The notes beneath the pieces were generated by a model, which made no database searches, had not been told where the DNA came from, and worked only from the letters and a program-made list of their open reading frames with translations. Below are positions 26,621 to 34,900 of a stretch of 64,000 bases of DNA, piece by piece (the stretch's first letter is position 1; each line of letters starts with the position of its first letter). The stretch is from Nitrosomonas sp. JL21. Its GTDB lineage: Bacteria; Pseudomonadota; Gammaproteobacteria; Burkholderiales; Nitrosomonadaceae. The stretch covers positions 1 to 64,000 of the forward strand of contig NZ_QRCB01000001.1 in the NCBI RefSeq assembly GCF_009833095.1, read 5' to 3'. Made by a program: the position numbers and the translations under genes.

Positions 26621-26935
26621 TTAACTTGCTAATTTACGCATTCGATATTCGTGAAGGTTGATAACCGAAGCGATATTTGTAGAGATTTCCGAACTCTTAA
26701 TAATTGATATTCCATCAAATTCTTGGTATTCCTGATTATGATTTGATTGGCTAAAAAGGTGGATCCGATAATCATTCTTTTCCCCCTTGATCTCATATGG
26801 CTTAGCATTCTCCCAAATGTAATTATAGATTTGTCTTGGTGATAAATCTAAATCCTTTATTTTTGAAATATCAAAAAAAGTGTTGCAGACAAGTAAATTC
26901 GTTTTACGATCAATAAAGGAAATCATAACTTGCAT
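26621..26935 (-). CDS. Hypothetical protein
   Basis: A 104-residue soluble protein without signal peptide or membrane segment. An internal Met at residue 4 is a possible alternative start. The sequence ('YNYIWENAKPYEIKGEKNDY') looks like a real folded protein but matches nothing I recognise. AT-rich codon use suggests acquired DNA. It stands alone between the exported gene at 26111 and the IS200 remnant. Confidence 0.5.
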   Translation of the reverse strand: MQVMISFIDRKTNLLVCNTFFDISKIKDLDLSPRQIYNYIWENAKPYEIKGEKNDYRIHLFSQSNHNQEYQEFDGISIIKSSEISTNIASVINLHEYRMRKLAS

Positions 26936-27214
26936 TTAAGAATGCTCCAGAAAACATAGTCCGTTAGTTTTATACGTCTAAATTACCATGCTCCTCATAT
27001 CCGGAAATCGATTATAAGAGCCATTTAAGCCCTTCTATTCACTCGGATTATTTATTTAATTTTTAATATTTTCCTGCTTCACTTTTCAAATTACGTGCAA
27101 GTATCTGTAACACTTCCTAATTGGCTTACTTTGCTCTATCGGAGACGGTCTCACTCGGAACGTTGCGAGTGATCTTGTTTTGTCCTTGGATGTTTATATT
27201 TGGTCAACTTGTGA

Positions 27215-27723
27215 TTCCCCGTGGTCTTGCCGCAGGGATCTAATTAGGTTTTAGAATGTAGGGATGCGAGATGTTGTAGAGAAAGCAAGCCACTGTGCAT
27301 GGCAGATACATTATCACATTGTGTTTCCTGTGAAATACAGGCGAGGACTGCTAGATGAGGCGGTTGTAGAAATTATTATGCTGACAGCGAAAGAGATAGA
27401 AGAACGATACGACATTGAGTTTGAGCAGATAGGTTGTGGCAAAGATCACGTGCATATAGTTTGTACGGCTCATCCTAAAATTGCATCGGGTCATATTGTT
27501 AGGGTATTCAAAAGCATAACAGTGCGGGAATTATTTAAGAGGAAGCCGGATTTGAAATGAGATTTGTGGGGCGGTAAGTTTTGGACAGACGGCTATTATG
27601 TTGCAACTGTCGGGGAAAGGCAGATTGGGGTGTAGTCGAGCGATATGTAAAGAATCAAGGCAAACCAAAAGAGGAGTTGCGCCAACTTGAGCTTTTCTAA
27701 TACCCCGTGGTCTTACCACGGGG
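27215..27723 (+). mobile_element. IS200/IS605-type element, decayed
   Basis: A single-gene HUH-transposase element of about 0.5 kb. The ends are hairpins with shared sequence: left end CCCCGTGG-TCTTG-CCGCAGGG (27217-27234, imperfect) and right end CCCCGTGG-TCTTA-CCACGGGG (27703-27723, perfect). There is no tnpB. The transposase gene inside is broken (see next entry), so the element cannot move on its own, though the ends look usable in trans. Confidence 0.75.
27264..27700 (+). pseudogene. tnpA: TnpA (Y1 HUH transposase), nonsense and frameshift mutations
   Basis: Residues 1-98 read as IS200-type TnpA with the HUH motif as His-Val-His in 'GKDHVHIVC'. A TGA stop follows 'KRKPDLK', after which the same frame continues 'LWGGKFWTDGYYVATVGE', which contains the catalytic tyrosine region. 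A second stop (TAG) coincides with a frameshift near 27632; the shifted frame then gives the normal C-terminus 'NQGKPKEELRQLELF' ending at 27700. At least two inactivating changes are present. Confidence 0.8.
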
Positions 27724-27795
27724 TGGTTTATTGCCCTCCCTCTTCTAAAACTCAATCGCTTACGTTACGGTCGATTTTTTTATATCACATCATCC

Positions 27796-30700
27796 TTAAA
27801 CGACAATAATAACGCTCATGTCCGGATCAATGGTCACCGTACCGATAATGCCTATACCGCCATTGACAGCGGTAAATTGATACACGCCGCCTCCCGCATT
27901 GACCCAGTTACCTGGTTGACCATTGGAGACATTATCCAGACTAACGGTATCTCCCGCATTGCCATGAATTTTCAGAGCACCGGCTTCATTCAAATGCAAA
28001 ATATCGGTAATGTTGAAACTGATCGTGCTGTCGCCGCCGTTTTGTAATAAGTCGATGACTTCTATGCTACTTAGTTTGGTATCCGCCAGCAAACGCAGAT
28101 CCAAATTCAACGGCGCATCAAAGCGCAGAGTATCGCTGCCACTGCCTCCATCAAGCGAAGCAAAATTCAGATCAGACACTGCCAGAATGTCATCCCCCGC
28201 ACCTCCTCGCAGTACATCCGCGCCGCCATTACCCAGCAAAAGGTCATCGCCACGACCGCCCACCAGTTGGTTTGCACCCCCGTCACCCGTTAACGTATCG
28301 TTACCCGTGCTGCCGGCGGTTGCCGAACTGAGTTGCCCTCCAAACACAACAAAGCTGGCGCCGCTCGCACTGACATGCGGATCATCACCCGGTGCCCCAA
28401 TGATCAGATCCGCAAAGCCATCGCCATTGACATCCCCGGCACTACTGACAGAGCGACCACTGTAATCCTGATAATTGATGCCGTTGATGGCAAAACCGCC
28501 AATTCCCCGCTCTACATTGGACAATTCTACTGCGGTGCCATCGCTCTTACCATACACCACAAAGCTAGCGCCACTATAGGAGCTATGCGGATCATCACCC
28601 CATGCGCCCACCAGCAAATCGTCCAGACCATCGGCATTGACATCCCCGGCATTGCTTACAGACCAGCCACTGACATCACTCGCACTGACCCCGTTAATGA
28701 CAAAACCGCCACTGCCTAGTTTAATATTTGATAGCTCTACCGGAGTACCATCGCTCTTGCCAAACACCACATAGCTGGCGCCGCTCTTACTGCCATTGGG
28801 GTCATCACCAAATGCTCCCACAATCAAATCATCCCGCCCATCGCCATTGACATCCCCGGCATCACTGACAGACCATCCACTATAATCACTCGCATTAGCT
28901 CCGTTGATGACAAAACCGCCTATGCCATTCTCAACATTAGACAGCTCTACTACAGTGCCATCACTTTTACCAAACACGACAAAGCTCGTACCACTGGAAC
29001 TGCCATGCGGATCATCACCAAATGCGCCCACGATCAGATCATCCAACCCATCGCCATTGACATCTCCGGCGCCGCTGACAGACCTGCCATTGTAATCACC
29101 TGCACTAACCCCGTTGATGACAAACCCGCCGATACCTGCCTTAATCGCAGGCAGTTCCACTAAGGCACCATCACGCTTGCCAAACACTACATAACTGGCA
29201 TCATGAGCTGATCCTATAATCACATCATCCAGACCATCGCCATTGACATCTCCTGCATGACTCACAGATAAACCGGCCATAGCATTCAATTCATTACCGT
29301 TAATGACAAAGCCACCGATACCTGTCCAAACCGAAGACAATTCCACCGCCGTACCATCACGCTTGCCAAACACCACATAACTGGCGCCGTTGTTTTTATG
29401 TTCTGGTAGATTAGATACCTGAGTACGTGGTGCTCCCACAATCAAATCATCCAGGCCATCGCCATTGACGTCTCCTGCGCTGCTAACAGACACTCCAGTT
29501 TGAGCAAACTTACTATAGAAGTTGATGACAAATCCGCCGATACCGCTTTGAATCGTTGACAGCTCCATGGCAGCGCCATCGCTCTTGCCAAATACGACAT
29601 AAGTGGGGCCGCCATAGCCATCAGTCCGATTCATAAGGTTTGTTCCTATAATCAGATCATCCAACCCGTCGCCATTGACGTCCCCAGCACCGCTGACAGA
29701 CCAGCCACTTTGTCCAAATTGAGTCGTTCCGTTAATAACAAAACCACCATTGTTATCGCTTTGTTCGATCGTCGAAAGTTCTATTGCCGTACCAGCCTGG
29801 GTAGTAAAATTGAAGGTGACAGAGTTGCTGATACCGGTATAGGCATTACCAGCCATATCCTTGATGACACCGCTGGCCATCTGCACGCTATAGATAGTAT
29901 TAGCATTAAGATCTAATGTGGGGTTGATGGTCACCGTATTGTTATTGAAGGTAACCTGACTATTATCTGTGATTGCGATTGTGCGGGTGTCGGTACTACT
30001 GCTTAAAACGATATTGCCCGTTCCGGCCTTCACATTTTCGCTAAAGGTCAGTATCACGTTAGTACCCAGTGCAACCACACTCGCATCGTCGGCCGGAGTA
30101 CTGCTAACGAGAGTCGGGGCAATCATGTCAGAGGTAGTAAAATTCAACGTGGTAGCATCGCTGATGCCGGCATAGGCTACACCTTTGGTATTCATAATGA
30201 CACCGCTAGTCATCTGTATGTTATAGGCGGCATTGGGATTCAGATTGTTGATCGGATTGATGGTCACCGTGTTGTTATAGAAGGTGACTTGAGTGCTGTC
30301 CGTTATTGCGATGGTGCGGGTGTCATTACCGCTGCTTATTACGATGTAACCCGTTCCTGCCTTCACATTTTCATTAAAGGTCAGTTTGATATTACTGCCC
30401 ACCGCAACTGCAGTTGCATCATCGGCTGGACTGCTGCTGATCAAGCGCGGGGCAGCCGCAGCAAGCGTGGTAAAATTCAGCGTGGCGGCATCACTGATAC
30501 CGGCGTAGGCCACACCCTTGGTATTCGTAACGACACCGTTAGCCATCTGTACGCTATAGGTAGCATTAGGGTTCAGATTATTGGTCGGGTTGATGGTCAC
30601 CGTCTTGTTATTGAAGGTGACTTGAGTACTATCCGTCACAGCAATGGTACGAGTGTCAACGCCGTCACTGATAACAATATAACCCGTTCCTGCCTTCACA

Positions 30701-31131
30701 TTTTCATTAAAGGTCAGTTTGATATTACTGCCCACCGCAACTGCGGTTGTATCATCGGCCGGACTGCTGCTGATCAAGCGCGGAGCAGCCACAGTAAGCG
30801 TGGTAAAATTCAGCGTAGTGGCATCACTGATGCCGGTATAAGCAATACCCTTGGTATTTGTAACGACACCGCTAGCCATCTGTAAACTATAGGTAGCATT
30901 AGGATTCAGATTGTTGGTCGGGTTGATGGTCACCGTATTGTTATAGAAGGTAACTTGAGTGCTATCCGTTATAGCGATGGTGCGGGTGTCATTATCGCTG
31001 CTTATTACGATGTAACCTGATCCTGCCCTCACATTTTCATTAAAGGTCAGTTTGATATTACTGCCAAGCCCCACGGCACTGGCATTGTCACTCGGTGTGC
31101 TATTTCGAAGAATGGGAGCAGAAATTGCCAT
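27796..31131 (-). CDS. Large secreted Ig-like / FG-GAP / RTX protein
   Basis: A 1111-residue modular protein. Residues about 3-445 are four SbsA-type Ig-like domains, each with 'NIKLTFNENVKAGTGYIVIS'-type cores. Residues about 450-925 are seven or eight FG-GAP (integrin alpha-like) repeats with 'DVNGDGLDDLIVGA' calcium loops. Residues about 930-1010 carry RTX nonapeptides ('GGRGDDLLLGNGGADVL'). There is no Sec signal, and the RTX block plus a hydrophobic C-terminus indicate type I secretion. It probably acts outside the cell in adhesion or matrix binding. The strong internal DNA repetition fits recombination-driven repeat change. No dedicated type I exporter lies beside it. Confidence 0.87.
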   Translation of the reverse strand: MAISAPILRNSTPSDNASAVGLGSNIKLTFNENVRAGSGYIVISSDNDTRTIAITDSTQVTFYNNTVTINPTNNLNPNATYSLQMASGVVTNTKGIAYTGISDATTLNFTTLTVAAPRLISSSPADDTTAVAVGSNIKLTFNENVKAGTGYIVISDGVDTRTIAVTDSTQVTFNNKTVTINPTNNLNPNATYSVQMANGVVTNTKGVAYAGISDAATLNFTTLAAAAPRLISSSPADDATAVAVGSNIKLTFNENVKAGTGYIVISSGNDTRTIAITDSTQVTFYNNTVTINPINNLNPNAAYNIQMTSGVIMNTKGVAYAGISDATTLNFTTSDMIAPTLVSSTPADDASVVALGTNVILTFSENVKAGTGNIVLSSSTDTRTIAITDNSQVTFNNNTVTINPTLDLNANTIYSVQMASGVIKDMAGNAYTGISNSVTFNFTTQAGTAIELSTIEQSDNNGGFVINGTTQFGQSGWSVSGAGDVNGDGLDDLIIGTNLMNRTDGYGGPTYVVFGKSDGAAMELSTIQSGIGGFVINFYSKFAQTGVSVSSAGDVNGDGLDDLIVGAPRTQVSNLPEHKNNGASYVVFGKRDGTAVELSSVWTGIGGFVINGNELNAMAGLSVSHAGDVNGDGLDDVIIGSAHDASYVVFGKRDGALVELPAIKAGIGGFVINGVSAGDYNGRSVSGAGDVNGDGLDDLIVGAFGDDPHGSSSGTSFVVFGKSDGTVVELSNVENGIGGFVINGANASDYSGWSVSDAGDVNGDGRDDLIVGAFGDDPNGSKSGASYVVFGKSDGTPVELSNIKLGSGGFVINGVSASDVSGWSVSNAGDVNADGLDDLLVGAWGDDPHSSYSGASFVVYGKSDGTAVELSNVERGIGGFAINGINYQDYSGRSVSSAGDVNGDGFADLIIGAPGDDPHVSASGASFVVFGGQLSSATAGSTGNDTLTGDGGANQLVGGRGDDLLLGNGGADVLRGGAGDDILAVSDLNFASLDGGSGSDTLRFDAPLNLDLRLLADTKLSSIEVIDLLQNGGDSTISFNITDILHLNEAGALKIHGNAGDTVSLDNVSNGQPGNWVNAGGGVYQFTAVNGGIGIIGTVTIDPDMSVIIVV

Positions 31132-31588
31132 TTGAGAATTTCCTTAAAATATTTTTTAATATAATTATTTTCTTTTAATATCGCTTAATTGCTATTAAGA
31201 TTCAAAGAAATATATCAAAATAAATTTTCAGGGTATAGTGGTTTTATGTCCTATAAATTTCAGTATAAAAACCGGTAATTTTTATTAGTAAATATGGGAC
31301 AAAGATCCCAAATTTTGTAGTGATCAGCTATCAAAACCATTAGTACAAAGTTTTTAATCTTCAAAGTTATTTGTAATAATTTCATAGTATTATCTTTTAC
31401 ACGCTAATAATCCCATAATTTTCCCCCGTATCTCAATCCTACATTTGGCCCCTCTCAGCCACCGATAACCTGCCTCTCACTTTTCCCAAGCTCATGCGCA
31501 ATTTTAAAAACTGTCCACCCCAGTTCAATCAAAGCTCTCAGCTCGCGCTTTATCATTGCCTGGCGGCTTTGTGCCTCTATGAACACCT
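31132..31588. other. AT-rich upstream region of the RTX gene with a short HTH-like frame
   Basis: About 300 bp of very AT-rich DNA likely contain the promoter of the RTX gene. At 31455-31556 (minus strand) a 33-codon frame encodes 'ELRALIELGWTVFKIAHELG' and a following basic turn; this looks like a helix-turn-helix piece from a transposon or regulator, too short to be a whole gene. Confidence 0.35.
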
Positions 31589-32043
31589 GTGATGTGTCAA
31601 ATACCTTCGATGATGCATTGCGCTTTTACAGGACTTGATCAGGTCAAAGTCAAATATAAACCGCGATTATTAAGTGACAATGGCCCGAGTTATATTTCGA
31701 GTGAATTGGCGCATTATCTTGAAGATCGAAATATGATCCACACACGCGGCAAACCCTATCATCCACAAACTCAGGGCAAAATCGAGCGCTGGCATCGTTC
31801 TTTGAAAAACCAGATTTTGCTGGAAAACTACTACTTCCCTAATGAATTGGAAGATCGCATCCGATAGTTTGCCGATTACTACAGTTACCAACGCTACCAT
31901 GAGGCATTGAATAATCTAACACCGGCTGATGTCTTTTTATGGTCGGGGCCAATTTATTCTGGATAAAAGAGAAAAATTAAACGGCGAACCTTGGCTTTGC
32001 GACACCAGATGTTTTATGCTAACAAATCAGTCAACCCAACCCC
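31589..32043 (+). pseudogene. IS3-type transposase remnant (integrase core, C-terminal part)
   Basis: The frame 31589-31867 contains the second half of an rve integrase core: 'RLLSDNGPSYISSELAHYL' with the second catalytic Asp, and 'GKPYHPQTQGKIERWHRS' with the catalytic Glu. After a TAG the same frame continues 'YYSYQRYHEALNNLTPADVF', and a frame change then gives 'QFILDKREK'. The 5' half, including the HTH and first Asp, is missing. This is a dead fragment of an IS3-family element of the kind with a single long transposase or orfB. Confidence 0.8.
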
Positions 32044-32322
32044 GATGAGCTAAACCATCTCTTAATTCAACCAACCTTTAGTCCAAATTGCTTTGACGAC
32101 GTATACCATGATAGCGTCTGGATTTATCTCAATGAGAATTTCAATTTTTTAGATTTCGCCTGAGGTTGTTCCTCAAGAGATTTGGAATGATTCGAGTTCG
32201 ATTGCCGTGCGGCGATTGGGAGCCATGGATTAGATGCAGCGCAAGTTTAGAGTCATTATCAAGCATACGGTAGATTTTTCCCATATTTGTTCTTCTGATC
32301 TTTTTGAGAATCTGGAAATACA

Positions 32323-33012
32323 ATGAGCCAAGTCGAGATTCATAGGTCACATCGCTCAGGATGGTTACGAGCTGCCGTTCTGGGTGCCAATGATGGCATT
32401 GTTTCCACCGCGAGTCTTATCATAGGGGTTGCGGCAGCCCAGCCCGCTCATGCTGAAATTATTCTTGCGGGTGTTGCTGGGCTTGTCGCCGGCGCCATGT
32501 CTATGGCTGCTGGTGAATATGTATCGGTAAGCTCCCAATCGGACGCAGAAATGGCAGATCTTGATCTTGAAAGACAATCTCTGAATGATAACTATGCCGA
32601 TGAGTTGAAGGAATTGGCACATATCTATGAAGCGAGAGGACTCGATTCGAATTTAGCGCATGCGGTAGCAAAACAATTGATGGCCCATGATGCCTTAGGA
32701 GCTCATGCAAAAGATGAGTTGGGTTTGGTTGATAGGGTTCGAGCACGTCCTATTCAAGCGGCATTATTTTCTGCGAGTACATTCACCATTGGTGCTGCCC
32801 TGCCCTTGTTCGTCGCATGGAATATACCCGGTTCGCTGCTCATACCATCCGTAGCAATATCTTCGCTTGTTTTCTTAGCCACTTTAGGCGCTTTGGCAGC
32901 CCGTGCAGGAGGAGCTGAAATGTCCAAGGGCGCAATCAGAGTTACATTTTGGGGGGCGCTTGCGATGAGTTTAACTGCAGCCGTAGGCGGATGGCTGGGT
33001 GTGGTTGTTTGA
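32323..33012 (+). CDS. VIT1/CCC1-family Fe(II)/Mn(II) transporter
   Basis: A 229-residue membrane protein of the VIT family. The N-terminus 'GWLRAAVLGANDGIVSTASLI' is diagnostic, followed by 'VAGAMSMAAGEYVSVSSQ' in helix 2, a cytoplasmic Glu/Asp-rich metal-binding helix region (about residues 80-145) and three C-terminal membrane helices. Such proteins move iron or manganese out of the cytosol, usually in exchange for protons. It converges on the cytochrome gene 15 bp away; both concern iron, but they are transcribed toward each other. Confidence 0.9.
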   Translation: MSQVEIHRSHRSGWLRAAVLGANDGIVSTASLIIGVAAAQPAHAEIILAGVAGLVAGAMSMAAGEYVSVSSQSDAEMADLDLERQSLNDNYADELKELAHIYEARGLDSNLAHAVAKQLMAHDALGAHAKDELGLVDRVRARPIQAALFSASTFTIGAALPLFVAWNIPGSLLIPSVAISSLVFLATLGALAARAGGAEMSKGAIRVTFWGALAMSLTAAVGGWLGVVV

Positions 33013-33027
33013 TCATTATGTGTATTA

Positions 33028-34392
33028 TCAAAAGGCCAGCCACCCATTGAAATAAATCAAATCATTGCCCGCACTATTACGGCCAAATCCATCATAGTTA
33101 TGATGTGCTCCATTAAATTGGAAATTGTGAATATATTGCGCAGCAAGTCTCAGATTAGCAAGCGTCGCTAAGGTTGACGCAGATTTACCAAAAGGGGTAT
33201 AGCTCACTTCCACGGTGAATGATTGACTGTTGGGTTTACCGGTTCGACTCCCAGTAATAGACTCTTCTGCACTGAATATGATTTGATCTTTGGTACCTGT
33301 AGTTTGGGTATAGAATAAATTTAAGCCGTACGTTTGCAAGAAAGTATACCCGGCTCTAATTTTCGCGATATCCAAACTACTAAATTTTTTCTCTGCTAGT
33401 CCTAGCGCCACACTGGCGTTCATATCCCGTTGTTCCCTGAGATAAGTGGCATTAAGCTCAAAAATATGCGCCATATCTCCTAAATATTGATAGGTAGTAT
33501 CAAATCCATAATCATAATAACTATCCGTACCTGATCCCTGGAATCGCTGGGGATTGACGTTGGCCTGCAAGCCATACGCGCCAATTGATGCATATTGACC
33601 ATTCCAGTTATGCTGTAATGCCACCCTCCAATAAGGAGCGCCGCCATTAATTCTATTTTGCTCAGAATCAAATGTTCCAATTCCTTTTTGAGCATTCTTG
33701 GGTAGCATGGTATATGCACCCGCTTCTATATATAAAAGATCCCTCCACATGACATAACCGGTTGCTCCTATAACCTGACTTCCCAGCGAATCAATTAATG
33801 GGCCGGCAGAAGGTGTAGGTGCGAGTTCAGAGGACGCCCAGGGAAATCCCCACGCTGGGGTCGTATTCCAGAGATCGGATACCGAAGGGGAATTATTGGT
33901 TGAAATGCCATATACCAAATGATTGTTACTCAACGTTGTATGATCTGCCATGCGAATGTCTGCATTATCTAATTCCCATTTGTCTTCAACCCCGCCATAA
34001 GTTCCTTGAACAAAAGCCCCTAGATGGGATGTAATCCGGCCCGCGTAGAAAACTGAGGCTTCATCGATGGTGTTATTGTTATTACGGCCGTATCGCTCTG
34101 CTGCTCCGCCCGGTTGATCATTCATGGTATGGGTGAAAGATCCCCGGAGCATACCGCTGATCGGTGGTATATATTTTAATTTGCTGTCGGTTTCTTTCCT
34201 CGCTGTATAACCGTTTAGTTTGAAATTTCGCCCAGTTGGCGTCAGATTGGGACCAAAAGATTGGACGTGACAAGAGCTGCACGCCATGCCCGTCTGACGG
34301 GCAAAACTTGGCATGGCTATACTGTCGAAGCTAAGCATTGAAATCGTGAACAGCAATAAAGCTGAGTACAAAACCTGTTTAGATAAAATCAC
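33028..34392 (-). CDS. Cyc2-like fused monoheme cytochrome/outer-membrane porin
   Basis: A 454-residue protein with a signal peptide (cleaved near residue 26), one c-type heme site, Cys38-Ser-Ser-Cys41-His42, and the context 'MPSFARQTGMACSSCH' then 'LTPTGRNFKLNGY'. The remaining about 390 residues alternate polar and hydrophobic residues as in a beta-barrel and end in an aromatic ('FNGWLAF'), as outer-membrane proteins do. This is the architecture of Cyc2, the outer-membrane iron oxidase of acidophiles and neutrophilic iron oxidisers. Whether this member oxidises Fe(II) or transfers other electrons across the outer membrane is open. Confidence 0.75.
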   Translation of the reverse strand: MILSKQVLYSALLLFTISMLSFDSIAMPSFARQTGMACSSCHVQSFGPNLTPTGRNFKLNGYTARKETDSKLKYIPPISGMLRGSFTHTMNDQPGGAAERYGRNNNNTIDEASVFYAGRITSHLGAFVQGTYGGVEDKWELDNADIRMADHTTLSNNHLVYGISTNNSPSVSDLWNTTPAWGFPWASSELAPTPSAGPLIDSLGSQVIGATGYVMWRDLLYIEAGAYTMLPKNAQKGIGTFDSEQNRINGGAPYWRVALQHNWNGQYASIGAYGLQANVNPQRFQGSGTDSYYDYGFDTTYQYLGDMAHIFELNATYLREQRDMNASVALGLAEKKFSSLDIAKIRAGYTFLQTYGLNLFYTQTTGTKDQIIFSAEESITGSRTGKPNSQSFTVEVSYTPFGKSASTLATLANLRLAAQYIHNFQFNGAHHNYDGFGRNSAGNDLIYFNGWLAF

Positions 34393-34900
34393 AATTGACT
34401 CCTTGGAAGATATTCATCAATGAACTGGTAGTGAGTGCATTGGAGTTCTATTACGCATAACGCTCTTGACCAATTGATATATGCCAATTAGGCTCAACAT
34501 TGGAATTATTTTGGATCATTGCTAGATGTCATTATCAAGAATAATAGTATGTTCTTGGTTATCTCAATCTTTTGTGAAGTGAAACAATTAATAATTAAAC
34601 TTCCTGTGAAGAAAAGAGGTTTACCTCTAATTTCAAAAGTAAAGTTTTAATCTCTGCGGGTACAATCCCCCGCCCCTTGGGGGCGAAAGCTGGTTGAAAA
34701 CCATCAGATTGAAGAGCGAAATTAATAACTCGCTGCTTGCGGCGGAATGCTTTATTTGTCTCTAGGTTAGCTTTTGGATATTGATTTAGAGGTGAAAAGT
34801 TACGAAGAAAGTAATAAGCCCATCATTGCTAGCTGTACAGTTCTATTGATATGTAGAAGGAGTCGGTTGCGTTTTTGATTAAACAATGGTCTGTTAATGA
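34393..34900. other. Intergenic region with paired GC-rich hairpins
   Basis: No gene found. The first part is AT-rich and probably contains the promoter for the cytochrome gene. Around 34660-34740 two GC-rich inverted sequences of similar form occur, CCCCC-GCCCCTT-GGGGG (about 34667-34683) and CTCGCTGCTTGCGGCGG (about 34729-34745), about 60 bp apart in otherwise AT-rich DNA. They resemble a REP-type or IS-end remnant. Confidence 0.35.

Noticed and set aside
28010-30885. Long plus-strand frames opposite the RTX gene
   Set aside because: They mirror the repeated Ig-like and FG-GAP modules on the minus strand and have no own start signals.
27796-31131. A CRISPR array suggested by regular repeats at 28-31 kb
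   Set aside because: The repeats are in-frame protein modules of about 180-330 bp, not short repeats with unique spacers.
32141-32350. A 69-codon minus-strand frame between the IS3 remnant and the VIT gene
   Set aside because: It overlaps the VIT gene start and has no coding character.
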